Below are positions 1 to 6,607 of a stretch of DNA of 64,000 nt, in pieces; position 1 is the first letter of the stretch, and each line of letters opens with the position of its first letter. This stretch comes from Demequina zhanjiangensis (GTDB taxonomy: Bacteria; Actinomycetota; Actinomycetes; Actinomycetales; Demequinaceae). Below the pieces are notes generated by a model, which worked only from the letters and a program-made list of their open reading frames with translations, was not told the origin of the DNA and searched no databases. The stretch spans positions 186,001 to 250,000 of the forward strand of contig NZ_JAUHPV010000002.1 in NCBI RefSeq assembly GCF_030418315.1, in the 5' to 3' direction. Position numbers and translations under genes: made by a program.

Positions 1-220
1 ACGCGAGCATCCTCTGGCGCGCGAACTTCTCGGCCAGCAGCGGGAGGTACTGGGGGATGCGTGCGTTGTCCCGCAGCACGTCGTACGAGTGGTCGAGCAG
101 CACGCGCACCGTCTCGCGTCCGAACGCGCCCGCGAACTCGTCGACGAGCCGCTCGTAGGCACGGTCCAGCGCGAACTGCTGATCCAGGGGGATGGGGTCT
201 CGGTGGGGCGTGGCGGTCAT
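1..220 (-). CDS. arsC: Arsenate reductase ArsC, N-terminal part (runs off left edge)
   Basis: Only the first 73 codons are inside the window. They read as an N-terminal three-helix bundle (for example DQQFALDRAYERLVDEF, then LPLLAEKFARQR) that in Actinobacteria precedes the low-molecular-weight phosphatase-like domain of arsenate-mycothiol transferase type ArsC. The catalytic Cys domain would lie left of base 1 and is not seen. Start chosen at the ATG ending at 220, preceded on the minus strand by a GAGG-type ribosome site about 7 nt away. The family reduces arsenate to arsenite using mycothiol/mycoredoxin. Two palindromic operator candidates lie directly upstream (258-299). A protein consisting of the bundle alone cannot be excluded. 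Confidence 0.75.
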   Translation of the reverse strand, partial: MTATPHRDPIPLDQQFALDRAYERLVDEFAGAFGRETVRVLLDHSYDVLRDNARIPQYLPLLAEKFARQRMLA

Positions 221-257
221 GATCGTCCTCGTCGGCATCTCGGGGCGCACTGGTTGC

Positions 258-273
258 CTCAGCGCTCATTGAG
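258..273. promoter_or_regulatory. Palindromic operator 1 upstream of arsC
   Basis: Sequence CTCAGCGCTCATTGAG, with CTCA and TGAG half-sites separated by 8 bases. It lies 38 bp upstream of the arsC start. With the second copy at 284-299 it flanks an AT-rich core (gatattaatac) that would hold the minus-strand -10. The TCA-N8-TGA form fits ArsR/SmtB-type operators (inference; no arsR gene is in the window). Confidence 0.55.
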
Positions 274-283
274 ATATTAATAC

Positions 284-299
284 CTCAACGATCACTGAG
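284..299. promoter_or_regulatory. Palindromic operator 2 upstream of arsC
   Basis: Sequence CTCAACGATCACTGAG, 26 bp centre-to-centre from operator 1. It matches the site before the aquaporin gene (10799-10814) at 14 of 16 bases, and both are preceded by TAC. This makes a shared regulator for arsC and the aquaporin likely. From here to about base 400 I see no gene. Confidence 0.6.
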
Positions 300-403
300 C
301 AATAAACGCGACGACCTGGATCCGCAGTGGACGCCTCGCGCCACCCGCGCAACCCTTCCCCCACGCATCCACAGCCCTGCTTGGCATTCCGTGTGAGGTA
401 GGC

Positions 404-417
404 CACACTGTGAGCAC
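404..417. promoter_or_regulatory. Distal box of the S1 promoter (everted TCACA/TGTGA-like halves)
   Basis: CACACTGTGAGCAC occurs here and again at 3819-3832 before gene S3. In both places exactly 48 bases separate it from the GCGAAA-type box, so it looks like a conserved upstream binding site. Not found before S2 or S4. Confidence 0.4.
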
Positions 418-465
418 ACACATGCGCAAAGTAGACGTGTCAACTGATACCTACGCAAAGCGAAC

Positions 466-535
466 GGCGAAATTTAGCAGCAACTCACATCCAACGCATC
501 ATCGTGTTGCAAATGTCACACGAGGTCACTACCGT
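466..535 (+). promoter_or_regulatory. Promoter module of secreted protein gene S1
   Basis: Box A GGCGAAATTTAGC (466-478), -35-like TTGCAA (507-512), 17-bp spacer containing GTCACA, -10-like TACCGT (530-535). The same arrangement with nearly the same spacing precedes S2, S3 and S4, which is the main support. The predicted start is near 542. This stretch is clearly more AT-rich than the coding sequence around it. The 221-603 gap otherwise holds only the ars operators and the distal box. Confidence 0.6.
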
Positions 536-546
536 TGCTGCCGCAC

Positions 547-581
547 AGTCCTTCCAGGGGGCGGAAGGAGTCCCCGGGGCT
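547..581 (+). promoter_or_regulatory. 5'-terminal mRNA hairpin of S1
   Basis: Two-tier stem-loop: outer AGTCC (547-551) with GGGCT (577-581), inner GGGG (557-560) with CCCC (572-575). It begins about 5 nt after the predicted transcription start. Equivalent stem-loops open the S2, S3 and S4 leaders. Confidence 0.5.
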
Positions 582-603
582 GCGCGCACGCCAGGGGGCG
601 GGC

Positions 604-1680
604 ATGAAACTCAGTGAGAAGATCGCGGCCACTATCAGCGCCGCAGCGATGGCGATCGCCGCATTCGCGATCCCCGCAGTCGCCGCGTCGGACGACCCGA
701 CGCCCTACACCGTCGACGCCACGGGCCTGACGCTGCCCGCGGGCGACGTCTTCGTGGACAACCAGGAGATCAACGTCAAGACCACGGTCGGTGACGTCTC
801 CGTCCACTTCGAGGCGAAGTGCATCGACCGGGACGACGCCGAGTGCGCAGGAGAGCGCCACGAGCTCGCCCAGTACATCGGGAAGAGCTTCATCCCGTGG
901 TCCGCGTTCGGACTCACCGACTACTACTGCATCACCTGGGTGCAGGTGGGCGGCTACGACGAGCACTTCGGCGAGGGCGGCCAGCAGTCGGTGTGCAACA
1001 CCGGCAACGGCCAGTGCCCCACCGACTACACGAAGCTCAGCGAGTCCTACAACGGGGGCAACTCCTGGACCGCCGACAAGGCCTACGCCTCGGTCATCCT
1101 GGTCGCAGGCAAGCCCGGCGAGTTCCGCAACTTCATCATCGACAACGTGCTGAGCGGCGCGCTCCTCCAGCGCGGTGACGCGCGGGACATCTCCCACATC
1201 TGCGTGAAGCCCCAGTCGGGCTCCACCCCCTCGGAGACCCCCAGCTCGACCCCGTCCGAGACGCCCAGCACCACGCCGTCCACGACCCCGAGCAGCACCC
1301 CGTCGTCGACGCCCAGCTCGACCCCGTCGACCACCCCGTCGACCACCCCGAGCAGCACGCCGTCCTCGACGCCCAGCACCACCCCGTCGAGCACGCCGAG
1401 CACCACGCCCTCGACCTCGCCGTCGCCCACCTCGAGCGCGTCGCCGAGCGAGACCAGCTCACCCTCGCCGTCGCCCTCGTACATCAAGCCGTCGACCCAG
1501 GTGAACTCGCCGACCCCGACGCCCACCGGCTCGGTCGCCCCGACCGGATCCGCATCGCCGACGCCCAGCACCACCCCGTCGACCGGCTCGACGCCGTCCA
1601 CCAGCCCGTCGACCGACACGAAGGTCCTGTCCGCCGGTCCGGCGGTGCCCGTCCGCGGCACCCCGACCTACACGGGCTAG
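604..1680 (+). CDS. Secreted stalk protein S1 (first of four paralogues)
   Basis: 358 aa, function unknown. Residues 1-28 form a signal peptide (MKLSEKIAATISAAAMAIAA, cleavage after an AVAA-type site). A head domain of about 170 aa with six Cys follows. A stalk of mostly TPSS/TPST tetrapeptides runs from about residue 207, then a PSPSYIKPSTQ motif, and the protein ends DTKVLSAGPA...GTPTYTG. There is no membrane segment after the stalk. The head motif NSWTADKAYASVILVAG resembles ones in S3 and S4. The start is the ATG shared by all four paralogues, with a G-rich ribosome site. Wall association is inferred from the stalk and from the flanking L,D-transpeptidase genes; no binding domain is recognisable. 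Confidence 0.85.
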   Translation: MKLSEKIAATISAAAMAIAAFAIPAVAASDDPTPYTVDATGLTLPAGDVFVDNQEINVKTTVGDVSVHFEAKCIDRDDAECAGERHELAQYIGKSFIPWSAFGLTDYYCITWVQVGGYDEHFGEGGQQSVCNTGNGQCPTDYTKLSESYNGGNSWTADKAYASVILVAGKPGEFRNFIIDNVLSGALLQRGDARDISHICVKPQSGSTPSETPSSTPSETPSTTPSTTPSSTPSSTPSSTPSTTPSTTPSSTPSSTPSTTPSSTPSTTPSTSPSPTSSASPSETSSPSPSPSYIKPSTQVNSPTPTPTGSVAPTGSASPTPSTTPSTGSTPSTSPSTDTKVLSAGPAVPVRGTPTYTG

Positions 1681-1715
1681 CACCGCACCGCTGCTCACCC
1701 GCCCCGAGCAGCACG

Positions 1716-1745
1716 AGAGGGCCGCGCCTGATGGCGCGGCCCTCT
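1716..1745. terminator. Bidirectional terminator hairpin between S1 and LDT1
   Basis: Perfect 13-bp stem (AGAGGGCCGCGCC, loop TGAT, complement). It lies between the convergent stop codons of S1 (1680) and the L,D-transpeptidase (1776). Confidence 0.8.
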
Positions 1746-1775
1746 TCGCATGCCCGGCCCAAGTCGGTCGCAGAC

Positions 1776-2639
1776 TCACTCGGTGATGCGCACCGGCGTC
1801 CCCAGCGGCGGACCGATGACCTCCGCAAGGCGGGTGATCGTCGCGTTCGGCACCCTCACGCACCCGCTCGAGACCACCCTCCCGAAGGACGTCGGATCGT
1901 TCGTGCCATGGATGCCGATCACCGCCTGGCCACCGTTGAAGGACTCGAGCGTGGACTGATAGCCGGAGAGCCCATAGGCGTACGGCCCGTAGGCGCCGGC
2001 AGAGTTCGGCACCCTGAGGAGCTCCTTCACGTAGTAGACCCCACCCGGCGTGGGCCGATCATCGCGCCCCACGCCGATCTCGGTCCGCAGCACCACCTCG
2101 TCCCCCTCGTGGACGACCATCTCGAAGTCGGACAGTGACACCTCGATCCAGAAGTCGGTCGTGTCGACGCTGACGTCCTCGGCCTTCACCCAACCCGTCG
2201 TGCCGTTGGGACGGATCGGTAGGTACACCTCGTACCAGTCGGGCGCCTGCGCCGCGACATCGGCGACCAGCATCACCAGCGGGGTCGCGCCGGGCACCGT
2301 GAGGACATCGGCGGATCGCAGCTCACGGACCACTGAGCCGTCAGGCTCGTCGTAGATGTCGATGTTCAGGCCGTTGACCGTGACGAACGTGCTCGACCAG
2401 TCCTCGATCACCGGCCCGTCCTCCTGCGGGGCAGAGGCACCCGCGGTGGCAGTGATCGGCCGTACGACCTCCGCCGCCACGGTCGGGGATGCGCCCGCCG
2501 CCCGCGGAGCGGGCTCATCGGAGAGGGGGCTGACGAGCGAGAGGCCGATGCCGATCGCCACCATCACGAGGAAGCCTGCGATGAAGGGCGCGACAGCGCT
2601 GCGCGCGAGAGGGGCGAAACCCTCCTCCGAGGTGCCCAT
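1776..2639 (-). CDS. Membrane-anchored L,D-transpeptidase (YkuD domain), LDT1
   Basis: 287 aa. A single membrane segment at about residues 15-36 leaves the rest outside the cell. A Ser/Pro/Ala linker and an SH3-like region (with PDWYEVYLPIRPNGTTGWV) follow, then a C-terminal YkuD catalytic domain. Catalytic pair: His244 in GIHGTND and Cys260 in VVSSGCVRV. This family makes 3-3 peptidoglycan cross-links, or links proteins to wall peptides, through a Cys acyl-enzyme. The motif has Ser where many relatives have His before GC. It is a clear paralogue of the gene at 5666-6472. The two enclose S2-S4, and S1 lies just outside, which suggests the secreted proteins and these enzymes act together. Confidence 0.88.
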   Translation of the reverse strand: MGTSEEGFAPLARSAVAPFIAGFLVMVAIGIGLSLVSPLSDEPAPRAAGASPTVAAEVVRPITATAGASAPQEDGPVIEDWSSTFVTVNGLNIDIYDEPDGSVVRELRSADVLTVPGATPLVMLVADVAAQAPDWYEVYLPIRPNGTTGWVKAEDVSVDTTDFWIEVSLSDFEMVVHEGDEVVLRTEIGVGRDDRPTPGGVYYVKELLRVPNSAGAYGPYAYGLSGYQSTLESFNGGQAVIGIHGTNDPTSFGRVVSSGCVRVPNATITRLAEVIGPPLGTPVRITE

Positions 2640-2773
2640 GAGCCCTCCTCGCCTCCCGATGGCGGGGCCCGCCCGCCGTCAGAACGGGCGTGCCGCTGAG
2701 GCGAGTGTAGCCATCCGTGCGCGGCCTCAGAAGTGCCCCTCACGCACGAATAGGTTGACACTCATGCAAAAAC

Positions 2774-2845
2774 AGCGAACTTTAGCGTACCCACGGGGGC
2801 ATGTGCAAGAGTTCAGTTGGAAATTCCACTCACCGGGCGTACCGT
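2774..2845 (+). promoter_or_regulatory. Promoter module of S2
   Basis: Box A AGCGAACTTTAGC (2774-2786), TTGGAA (2817-2822), 17-bp spacer, TACCGT (2840-2845). The -10 is identical to that of S1. The spacer carries CACTCACC where the other three have a TCACA element. Predicted start near 2852. The 2640-2907 gap also holds the divergent upstream region of LDT1, where I see no clear promoter. Confidence 0.6.
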
Positions 2846-2853
2846 GAGGGGTA

Positions 2854-2891
2854 GAGATCTTGGAGGGGATTGAGGGATTTCCCCGGGTCTC
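2854..2891 (+). promoter_or_regulatory. 5'-terminal mRNA hairpin of S2
   Basis: Outer stem GAGATC (2854-2859) with GGTCTC (2886-2891), one G-U pair. Inner stem GGGGA (2865-2869) with TCCCC (2880-2884). It starts about 2 nt after the predicted transcription start and ends 16 nt before the ATG, just ahead of the ribosome site. Confidence 0.55.
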
Positions 2892-2907
2892 GGCTGAGGT
2901 GAGAGCA

Positions 2908-3606
2908 ATGAAGCTCAACGAGAAGGTGGCGGCGACCATAAGCGCCGCAGCCCTGGCCACCGCGGCCTGGGCGATCCCCGCATTCGCGGATCCTGGTGGC
3001 GGCCAAGGCGGCACGGGTGAGGCCAACAACCTCAAGGTGTTCGTCTGCAAGTACGTCACCACGCCAGGTGAGGGCGAGATACTGCAGTCGGGCCACAACC
3101 CGATCGCGGTCGCGATCTCGTCTCTCGACTGGGACAGCATCGAGCTGCCCCCGCTAGGAACCTGGTTCAACGACAAGCACGGACGCTCTGTCGTCATCGG
3201 ATACAAGGACTGGAACGGCGGCGGCCAGAGTGGCGAGCCCGGCGTCGAACTGTGCCCCATCCCCGAACCCACGGGCTCTCCGTCACCCACGGCGACAGAA
3301 TCGCCGTCGCCTTCGGAGACCCCGACCACGACACCGTCGGAGACCCCGTCCCCGTCGGTCACTCCCACCGGCTCCCCCGAGCCCACAGGGACCACGTCGC
3401 CTTCGCCGTCGCCCTCGTACATCGAGCCGTCGATCCAGAAGACGACCATCTCGCCGTCCCCGACCGGCTCTGCGGAACCGACCGGGACGACCTCCCCGAC
3501 GCCCACGACGACCAGCTCGCCGTCCCCGTCGGACACCACTGACACCAAGGTCCTCTCGGCAGGCCCGGCCACCGCGGTGAGCGGCACGCCGAGCTACACC
3601 GGCTAG
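2908..3606 (+). CDS. Secreted stalk protein S2
   Basis: 232 aa. Signal peptide MKLNEKVAATISAAALATAA ending AFA. The head of about 95 aa begins LKVFVCKYVTTPGEGE and contains SGHNPIAV and a late ELCPIP Cys. I recall KVFVCKY...GQNPI heads in uncharacterised exported actinobacterial proteins, sometimes wall-anchored. A Ser/Pro/Thr stalk carries PSPSYIEPSIQ, and the protein ends DTKVLSAGPA...GTPSYTG. Start set at the ATG preceded by GAGGTGAGAG and matching the paralogues, not at an in-frame codon 48 bases upstream. Only two Cys, possibly one disulfide. Function unknown. Confidence 0.85.
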   Translation: MKLNEKVAATISAAALATAAWAIPAFADPGGGQGGTGEANNLKVFVCKYVTTPGEGEILQSGHNPIAVAISSLDWDSIELPPLGTWFNDKHGRSVVIGYKDWNGGGQSGEPGVELCPIPEPTGSPSPTATESPSPSETPTTTPSETPSPSVTPTGSPEPTGTTSPSPSPSYIEPSIQKTTISPSPTGSAEPTGTTSPTPTTTSSPSPSDTTDTKVLSAGPATAVSGTPSYTG

Positions 3607-3728
3607 GCCAGGAACGACGCGCGGGTCGGGTCTCGTCGCCCGGCCCGCTCGTCACCCTCAGGGCCCTCCGGGAGGCGCGCGGCGATCATCAGCGTCGCCG
3701 CGATCCCGGACGCAAGGGCCCCGGTCGG

Positions 3729-3764
3729 CGTCGGCCCGTGTCCCCCCACCCCTGCGGGCCGACG
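3729..3764. terminator. Terminator-like hairpin downstream of S2
   Basis: 10-bp stem CGTCGGCCCG with its complement and a 16-nt C-rich loop, but no T tract. In the 3607-3818 stretch this is the only structure I see; the rest looks non-coding. Confidence 0.4.
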
Positions 3765-3818
3765 TCGATCGCCGAGCGCGCCCCTCCGTCACCCCTGGCC
3801 GGATGAAGTGACGTCTGT

Positions 3819-3832
3819 CACACTGTGAGCAC
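3819..3832. promoter_or_regulatory. Distal box of the S3 promoter
   Basis: CACACTGTGAGCAC, identical to 404-417 before S1 and at the same 48-base distance from box A. See that entry. Confidence 0.4.
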
Positions 3833-3880
3833 GGAAGTCAGTTCACCTCAGGTTCTTTGGAGCAATTCGCTCAAGAATCG

Positions 3881-3951
3881 GGCGAAACTTACCGATAACC
3901 GCTCGCTTGAGCAACATCGTGTTGCCAATCTCACACTGACATGCCTACGGT
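3881..3951 (+). promoter_or_regulatory. Promoter module of S3
   Basis: Box A GGCGAAACTTACC (3881-3893), TTGCCA (3922-3927), 18-bp spacer containing CTCACA, TACGGT (3946-3951). Predicted start near 3958. Confidence 0.6.
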
Positions 3952-3958
3952 GTCTCCA

Positions 3959-3995
3959 GAGACCCCCTTGGGGATTGAGGGAGTTCCCAGGTCTC
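3959..3995 (+). promoter_or_regulatory. 5'-terminal mRNA hairpin of S3
   Basis: Outer stem GAGACC (3959-3964) with GGTCTC (3990-3995), all Watson-Crick. Inner GGGA (3971-3974) with TCCC (3985-3988). The stem starts at the predicted +1/+2. Confidence 0.55.
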
Positions 3996-4015
3996 AGCTG
4001 AGGGAAGTACTAGCG

Positions 4016-4750
4016 ATGAAGCTCAATGAGAAGATCGCGGCGACTGTGAGCGCCGCTGCACTGGCCACTGCGGCCTGGGCCATCCCGGCCTACGCGAACG
4101 GAAACGGTGGGGGCGCCGACTCCGACGCGAACCACGCCTCCTACTGGGGCGAGGGCTGCTACAAGATCGACAACCTGAACCTGAAGAGCTTCTCGTTCGA
4201 CGAGGCGTTCTCGCTGCTGATCGTCAAGGGCGGCACGGCGAACAAGGTGTACGAGGAAGCGACCCAGGACGGCGTCTACTGGGCGGCGATGAACCCGAAC
4301 AGCGGGAAGCCGTACGGCGTCTCGCACGTGATCATCTGCCCGCCGGTGGAGGAGTCGCCGTCACCCACGCCGTCCGAGTCGGAGACTCCGACCGAGTCGC
4401 CGTCGCCCACCGGGTCGGCATCGCCGACGCCTTCCGAGACGTCGACGACCACGCCGCCGGCAGCCCCGTCGAAGCCGCCGAGCCAGTCGCCCAGCCCGTC
4501 TGAGACGCCGAGCGAGTCGCCGTCGCCCACGGGTTCCGCCGAGCCGAGCGCCACGGCCTCGCCGTCGCCGTCGTACATCGAGCCGTCGACTCAGGTGAAC
4601 TCGCCGACGCCGACGCCCACGGGCTCGACCGCGCCGACCGGGTCCGCGTCGCCGACGCCGTCGGACACCCCGACCGAGACGACCGACACCAAGGTGCTGT
4701 CGGCTGGACCCGCCACGGCGGTCAGCGGAACCCCGACGTACACCGGCTGA
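4016..4750 (+). CDS. Secreted stalk protein S3
   Basis: 244 aa. Signal peptide MKLNEKIAATVSAAALATAA ending AYA. The head of about 85 aa contains CYKIDNLNLKSFSFDEAFSL and LIVKGGT, which align with LKYENLNHKSWVADADYVTV of S4. A second Cys is in HVIICPP. A Glu/Ser/Pro/Thr stalk with PSPSYIEPSTQ follows, and the tail is DTKVLSAGPA...GTPTYTG. The stalk end is almost identical to that of S1 (VNSPTPTPTGS), so these two probably diverged or recombined recently. No catalytic motif, no membrane tail, function unknown. Confidence 0.85.
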   Translation: MKLNEKIAATVSAAALATAAWAIPAYANGNGGGADSDANHASYWGEGCYKIDNLNLKSFSFDEAFSLLIVKGGTANKVYEEATQDGVYWAAMNPNSGKPYGVSHVIICPPVEESPSPTPSESETPTESPSPTGSASPTPSETSTTTPPAAPSKPPSQSPSPSETPSESPSPTGSAEPSATASPSPSYIEPSTQVNSPTPTPTGSTAPTGSASPTPSDTPTETTDTKVLSAGPATAVSGTPTYTG

Positions 4751-4761
4751 TCTCACGCTGA

Positions 4762-4798
4762 AAGGAAGGGGACGGATCGATGATCCGTCCCCTTCCTT
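4762..4798 (+). terminator. Strong terminator after S3
   Basis: Perfect 17-bp stem starting AAGGAAGGGG with a 3-nt loop (GAT) and closing CTTCCTT. It lies 11 bp after the S3 stop and before the S4 promoter, so S4 is transcribed separately. Confidence 0.85.
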
Positions 4799-4808
4799 GT
4801 GCGTAGAG

Positions 4809-4878
4809 TGCGAATTATAAGGAACTTCTCCACAGTCGTCCCTTTCATGTTGCGAACCTCACATTCCGGTGGAAATGT
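4809..4878 (+). promoter_or_regulatory. Promoter module of S4
   Basis: Box A variant TGCGAATTATAAG (4809-4821), TTGCGA (4850-4855), 17-bp spacer containing CTCACA, weak -10 AAATGT (4873-4878). It is the most divergent of the four. Predicted start near 4885. Confidence 0.5.
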
Positions 4879-4885
4879 GAGGAGC

Positions 4886-4922
4886 GAGGCTCAGTTGGGG
4901 GATGAGGACTCCCCCAGGTCTC
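4886..4922 (+). promoter_or_regulatory. 5'-terminal mRNA hairpin of S4
   Basis: Outer GAGGCT (4886-4891) pairs with GGTCTC (4917-4922) using two G-U pairs. Inner GGGGGA (4897-4902) pairs with TCCCCC (4910-4915). The left arm differs from those of S2 and S3 but still pairs with the same right arm. Confidence 0.55.
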
Positions 4923-4943
4923 ACGCCTTGGGGGGCGAGGGCA

Positions 4944-5528
4944 ATGAAGCTCAATGAGAAGATCGCGGCGTCCATCAGCGCCGCAGCACTGGGCACCGCC
5001 GTCTGGGCGGTGCCGGCACTTGCATGCGAACCCGCACCGAACCCATGTCCGGACGGGTACACGCTCAAGTACGAGAACCTGAACCACAAGTCGTGGGTCG
5101 CTGACGCCGACTACGTGACGGTGCTCATCGGAGTGAAGAACCACTCGAGCATGACCTACGACGACGTGTCCGAGAACGACACGCTCGATCCACCCGGACA
5201 GAAGAGGATCACCTACGTGTGCGTGATGCCGCCGGCTCCGTCGCCCACGCCGTCCGAGGTGCCGACGACCTCACCGTCGCCGTCGTACATCGAGCCGTCC
5301 ATCCACGAGACGACGCTGCCACCCACCGGCTCCGCAGAGCCGAGCGCGACAGCCTCGCCCACACCGTCGTACATCGAACCGTCCGTCCAGGAGACCACGA
5401 TCACGCCGACCAGCTCCGAGGAGCCCGCGTCGTCCGTCTCGCCCACACCGGCAGAGACGACGGACACGCAGGTCCTGTCCGCAGGGCCCGCGGCGGCCGT
5501 GAGCGGCACACCCACCTACACAGGGTGA
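4944..5528 (+). CDS. Secreted stalk protein S4
   Basis: 194 aa, the shortest paralogue. Signal peptide MKLNEKIAASISAAALGTAV ending ALA, so the mature protein probably starts with Cys (CEPAPNPCP). Because the residues before it are PALA, a lipoprotein is possible but the lipobox is poor. The head shows KYENLNHKSWVADADYVTV. The stalk holds two SYIEPS motifs instead of one. The tail is DTQVLSAGPA...GTPTYTG, with Gln replacing the Lys of the other three. That matters for any model in which this Lys is a cross-linking site. Function unknown. Confidence 0.85.
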   Translation: MKLNEKIAASISAAALGTAVWAVPALACEPAPNPCPDGYTLKYENLNHKSWVADADYVTVLIGVKNHSSMTYDDVSENDTLDPPGQKRITYVCVMPPAPSPTPSEVPTTSPSPSYIEPSIHETTLPPTGSAEPSATASPTPSYIEPSVQETTITPTSSEEPASSVSPTPAETTDTQVLSAGPAAAVSGTPTYTG

Positions 5529-5545
5529 CCTCTCGCGAATAGGGG

Positions 5546-5574
5546 GAGGGCCGGGGCGATCCGCCTCGGCCCTC
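5546..5574. terminator. Terminator between S4 and LDT2
   Basis: 13-bp stem (GAGGGCCGGGGCG, loop ATC, complement with one G-U pair) between the convergent ends of S4 and the second L,D-transpeptidase. Confidence 0.75.
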
Positions 5575-5665
5575 GTCGCGTCCTTGAGAGGGTGGAGCCC
5601 GAGCCGACACGGAGGCCCCACTCGGTCAGCGCCGCAGCGCCGCGTCGCCTCGGCGAGGCAGCGCC

Positions 5666-6472
5666 CTACAGCTCGTCCACGAACACCGGCGTCCCGAGCG
5701 GCAGACCCACCTGAGTCGCCAGCTCCGTGATCGCGTCGTTGCTCATCCGGATGCAGCCGCTCGACACATCGGTGCCGAGCCGCTCCGGCTCGTTCGTCCC
5801 ATGCATGCCGATCACCGCGTCGCCGCCGTTGAAGGAGTCGAGCACCGGCTGGAAGCCCGAGAGCCCATAGGCGTAGGGGCCGTAGATCCCGTCCGGGTCC
5901 GGCACCTCGAGCAGCTCGCGCAGGTAGTAGACGCCACCCGGCGTCGGCCTGTCCGAACGCCCGATCGCGATCGTCGTCTCGAAGATCTGCTCCGTGCCCA
6001 GGAAGCCGGTGAGCGTGTAGTCCGTGAGCGATACCTCGAGCCAGTAGTTGGTGGTGGTGATGTCCACATCCGAGGCACGCACCCAGCCCATCGTCCCGTT
6101 GGGACGTACCGGCAGATGCACCTCGTACCAGCCGGTCGCGCGCGTCTCCACCAGGAATGTCAGAGGCGTCGACTCGGGGACCGTCAGCACGTCCTCCGCG
6201 GCGATCGTCTGCTGCACCTCGCCGTTCGGCTCCGTGTACACATCCACCGAGTCCTCGAGCGCCGTCGCGAGGTAGCTCAGGTGCGTCTCGATCTCCACCT
6301 CGGACGGCGAGAACGTGACGATCCCGCCGTCGGCCGTGATGGCGGGTTCAGCGTCCGACGAGACGTGCAGCGCCTCGATCTCCTCAGGAGTGGGGGCCGT
6401 GTAGCAGCCCGCGAGCGCCAGCACCGCGACCGTGGCTGCCGCGACCTTCGCAAGCCTCGTCAGCCTCACCAT
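5666..6472 (-). CDS. Lipoprotein L,D-transpeptidase (YkuD domain), LDT2
   Basis: 268 aa from the ATG ending at 6472, which has a GGGAG ribosome site; an upstream in-frame codon would add 13 charged residues before the signal peptide. Lipobox LALAGC with Cys23, so it is anchored by lipid where LDT1 is anchored by a membrane helix. The SH3-like region (TGWYEVHLPVRPNGTMGWVR) and YkuD domain follow. Catalytic His224 in GMHGTNE and Cys240 in VSSGCIRM. It shares most of the catalytic domain with LDT1 (GVYYLRELLEVP, YGPYAYGLSG). The expected role is L,D-cross-linking of peptidoglycan at the outer membrane face; protein attachment is only a hypothesis. Confidence 0.88.
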   Translation of the reverse strand: MVRLTRLAKVAAATVAVLALAGCYTAPTPEEIEALHVSSDAEPAITADGGIVTFSPSEVEIETHLSYLATALEDSVDVYTEPNGEVQQTIAAEDVLTVPESTPLTFLVETRATGWYEVHLPVRPNGTMGWVRASDVDITTTNYWLEVSLTDYTLTGFLGTEQIFETTIAIGRSDRPTPGGVYYLRELLEVPDPDGIYGPYAYGLSGFQPVLDSFNGGDAVIGMHGTNEPERLGTDVSSGCIRMSNDAITELATQVGLPLGTPVFVDEL

Positions 6473-6607
6473 GTCTCCCTCGCGCCGATGCACCCGACGC
6501 TTCCGGGGCACATCAGGAGTCTAACGACCGGACACCCGGCATACCAGGGAGGGTGGGCCCGCGCGGCTCTACGATAGGGACATCGGGCAGGTGCGGAGGA
6601 GGGGCCC

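Noticed and set aside
410..607. Small plus-strand ORF upstream of S1
   Set aside because: It covers the conserved promoter boxes and leader hairpin of S1, and the equivalent frames are not open before S2-S4.
1231..1440. Tandem repeat in S1 as a CRISPR-like array
   Set aside because: It is in-frame Thr/Pro/Ser tetrapeptide coding sequence without unique spacers.
547..4922. Leader hairpins as a known riboswitch (c-di-AMP or c-di-GMP)
   Set aside because: Too short (about 35 nt) and without the conserved core bases of those classes.
604..5528. S1-S4 as classical sortase substrates (PTYTG resembling LPXTG)
   Set aside because: No hydrophobic segment or basic tail follows the motif; the proteins end there.
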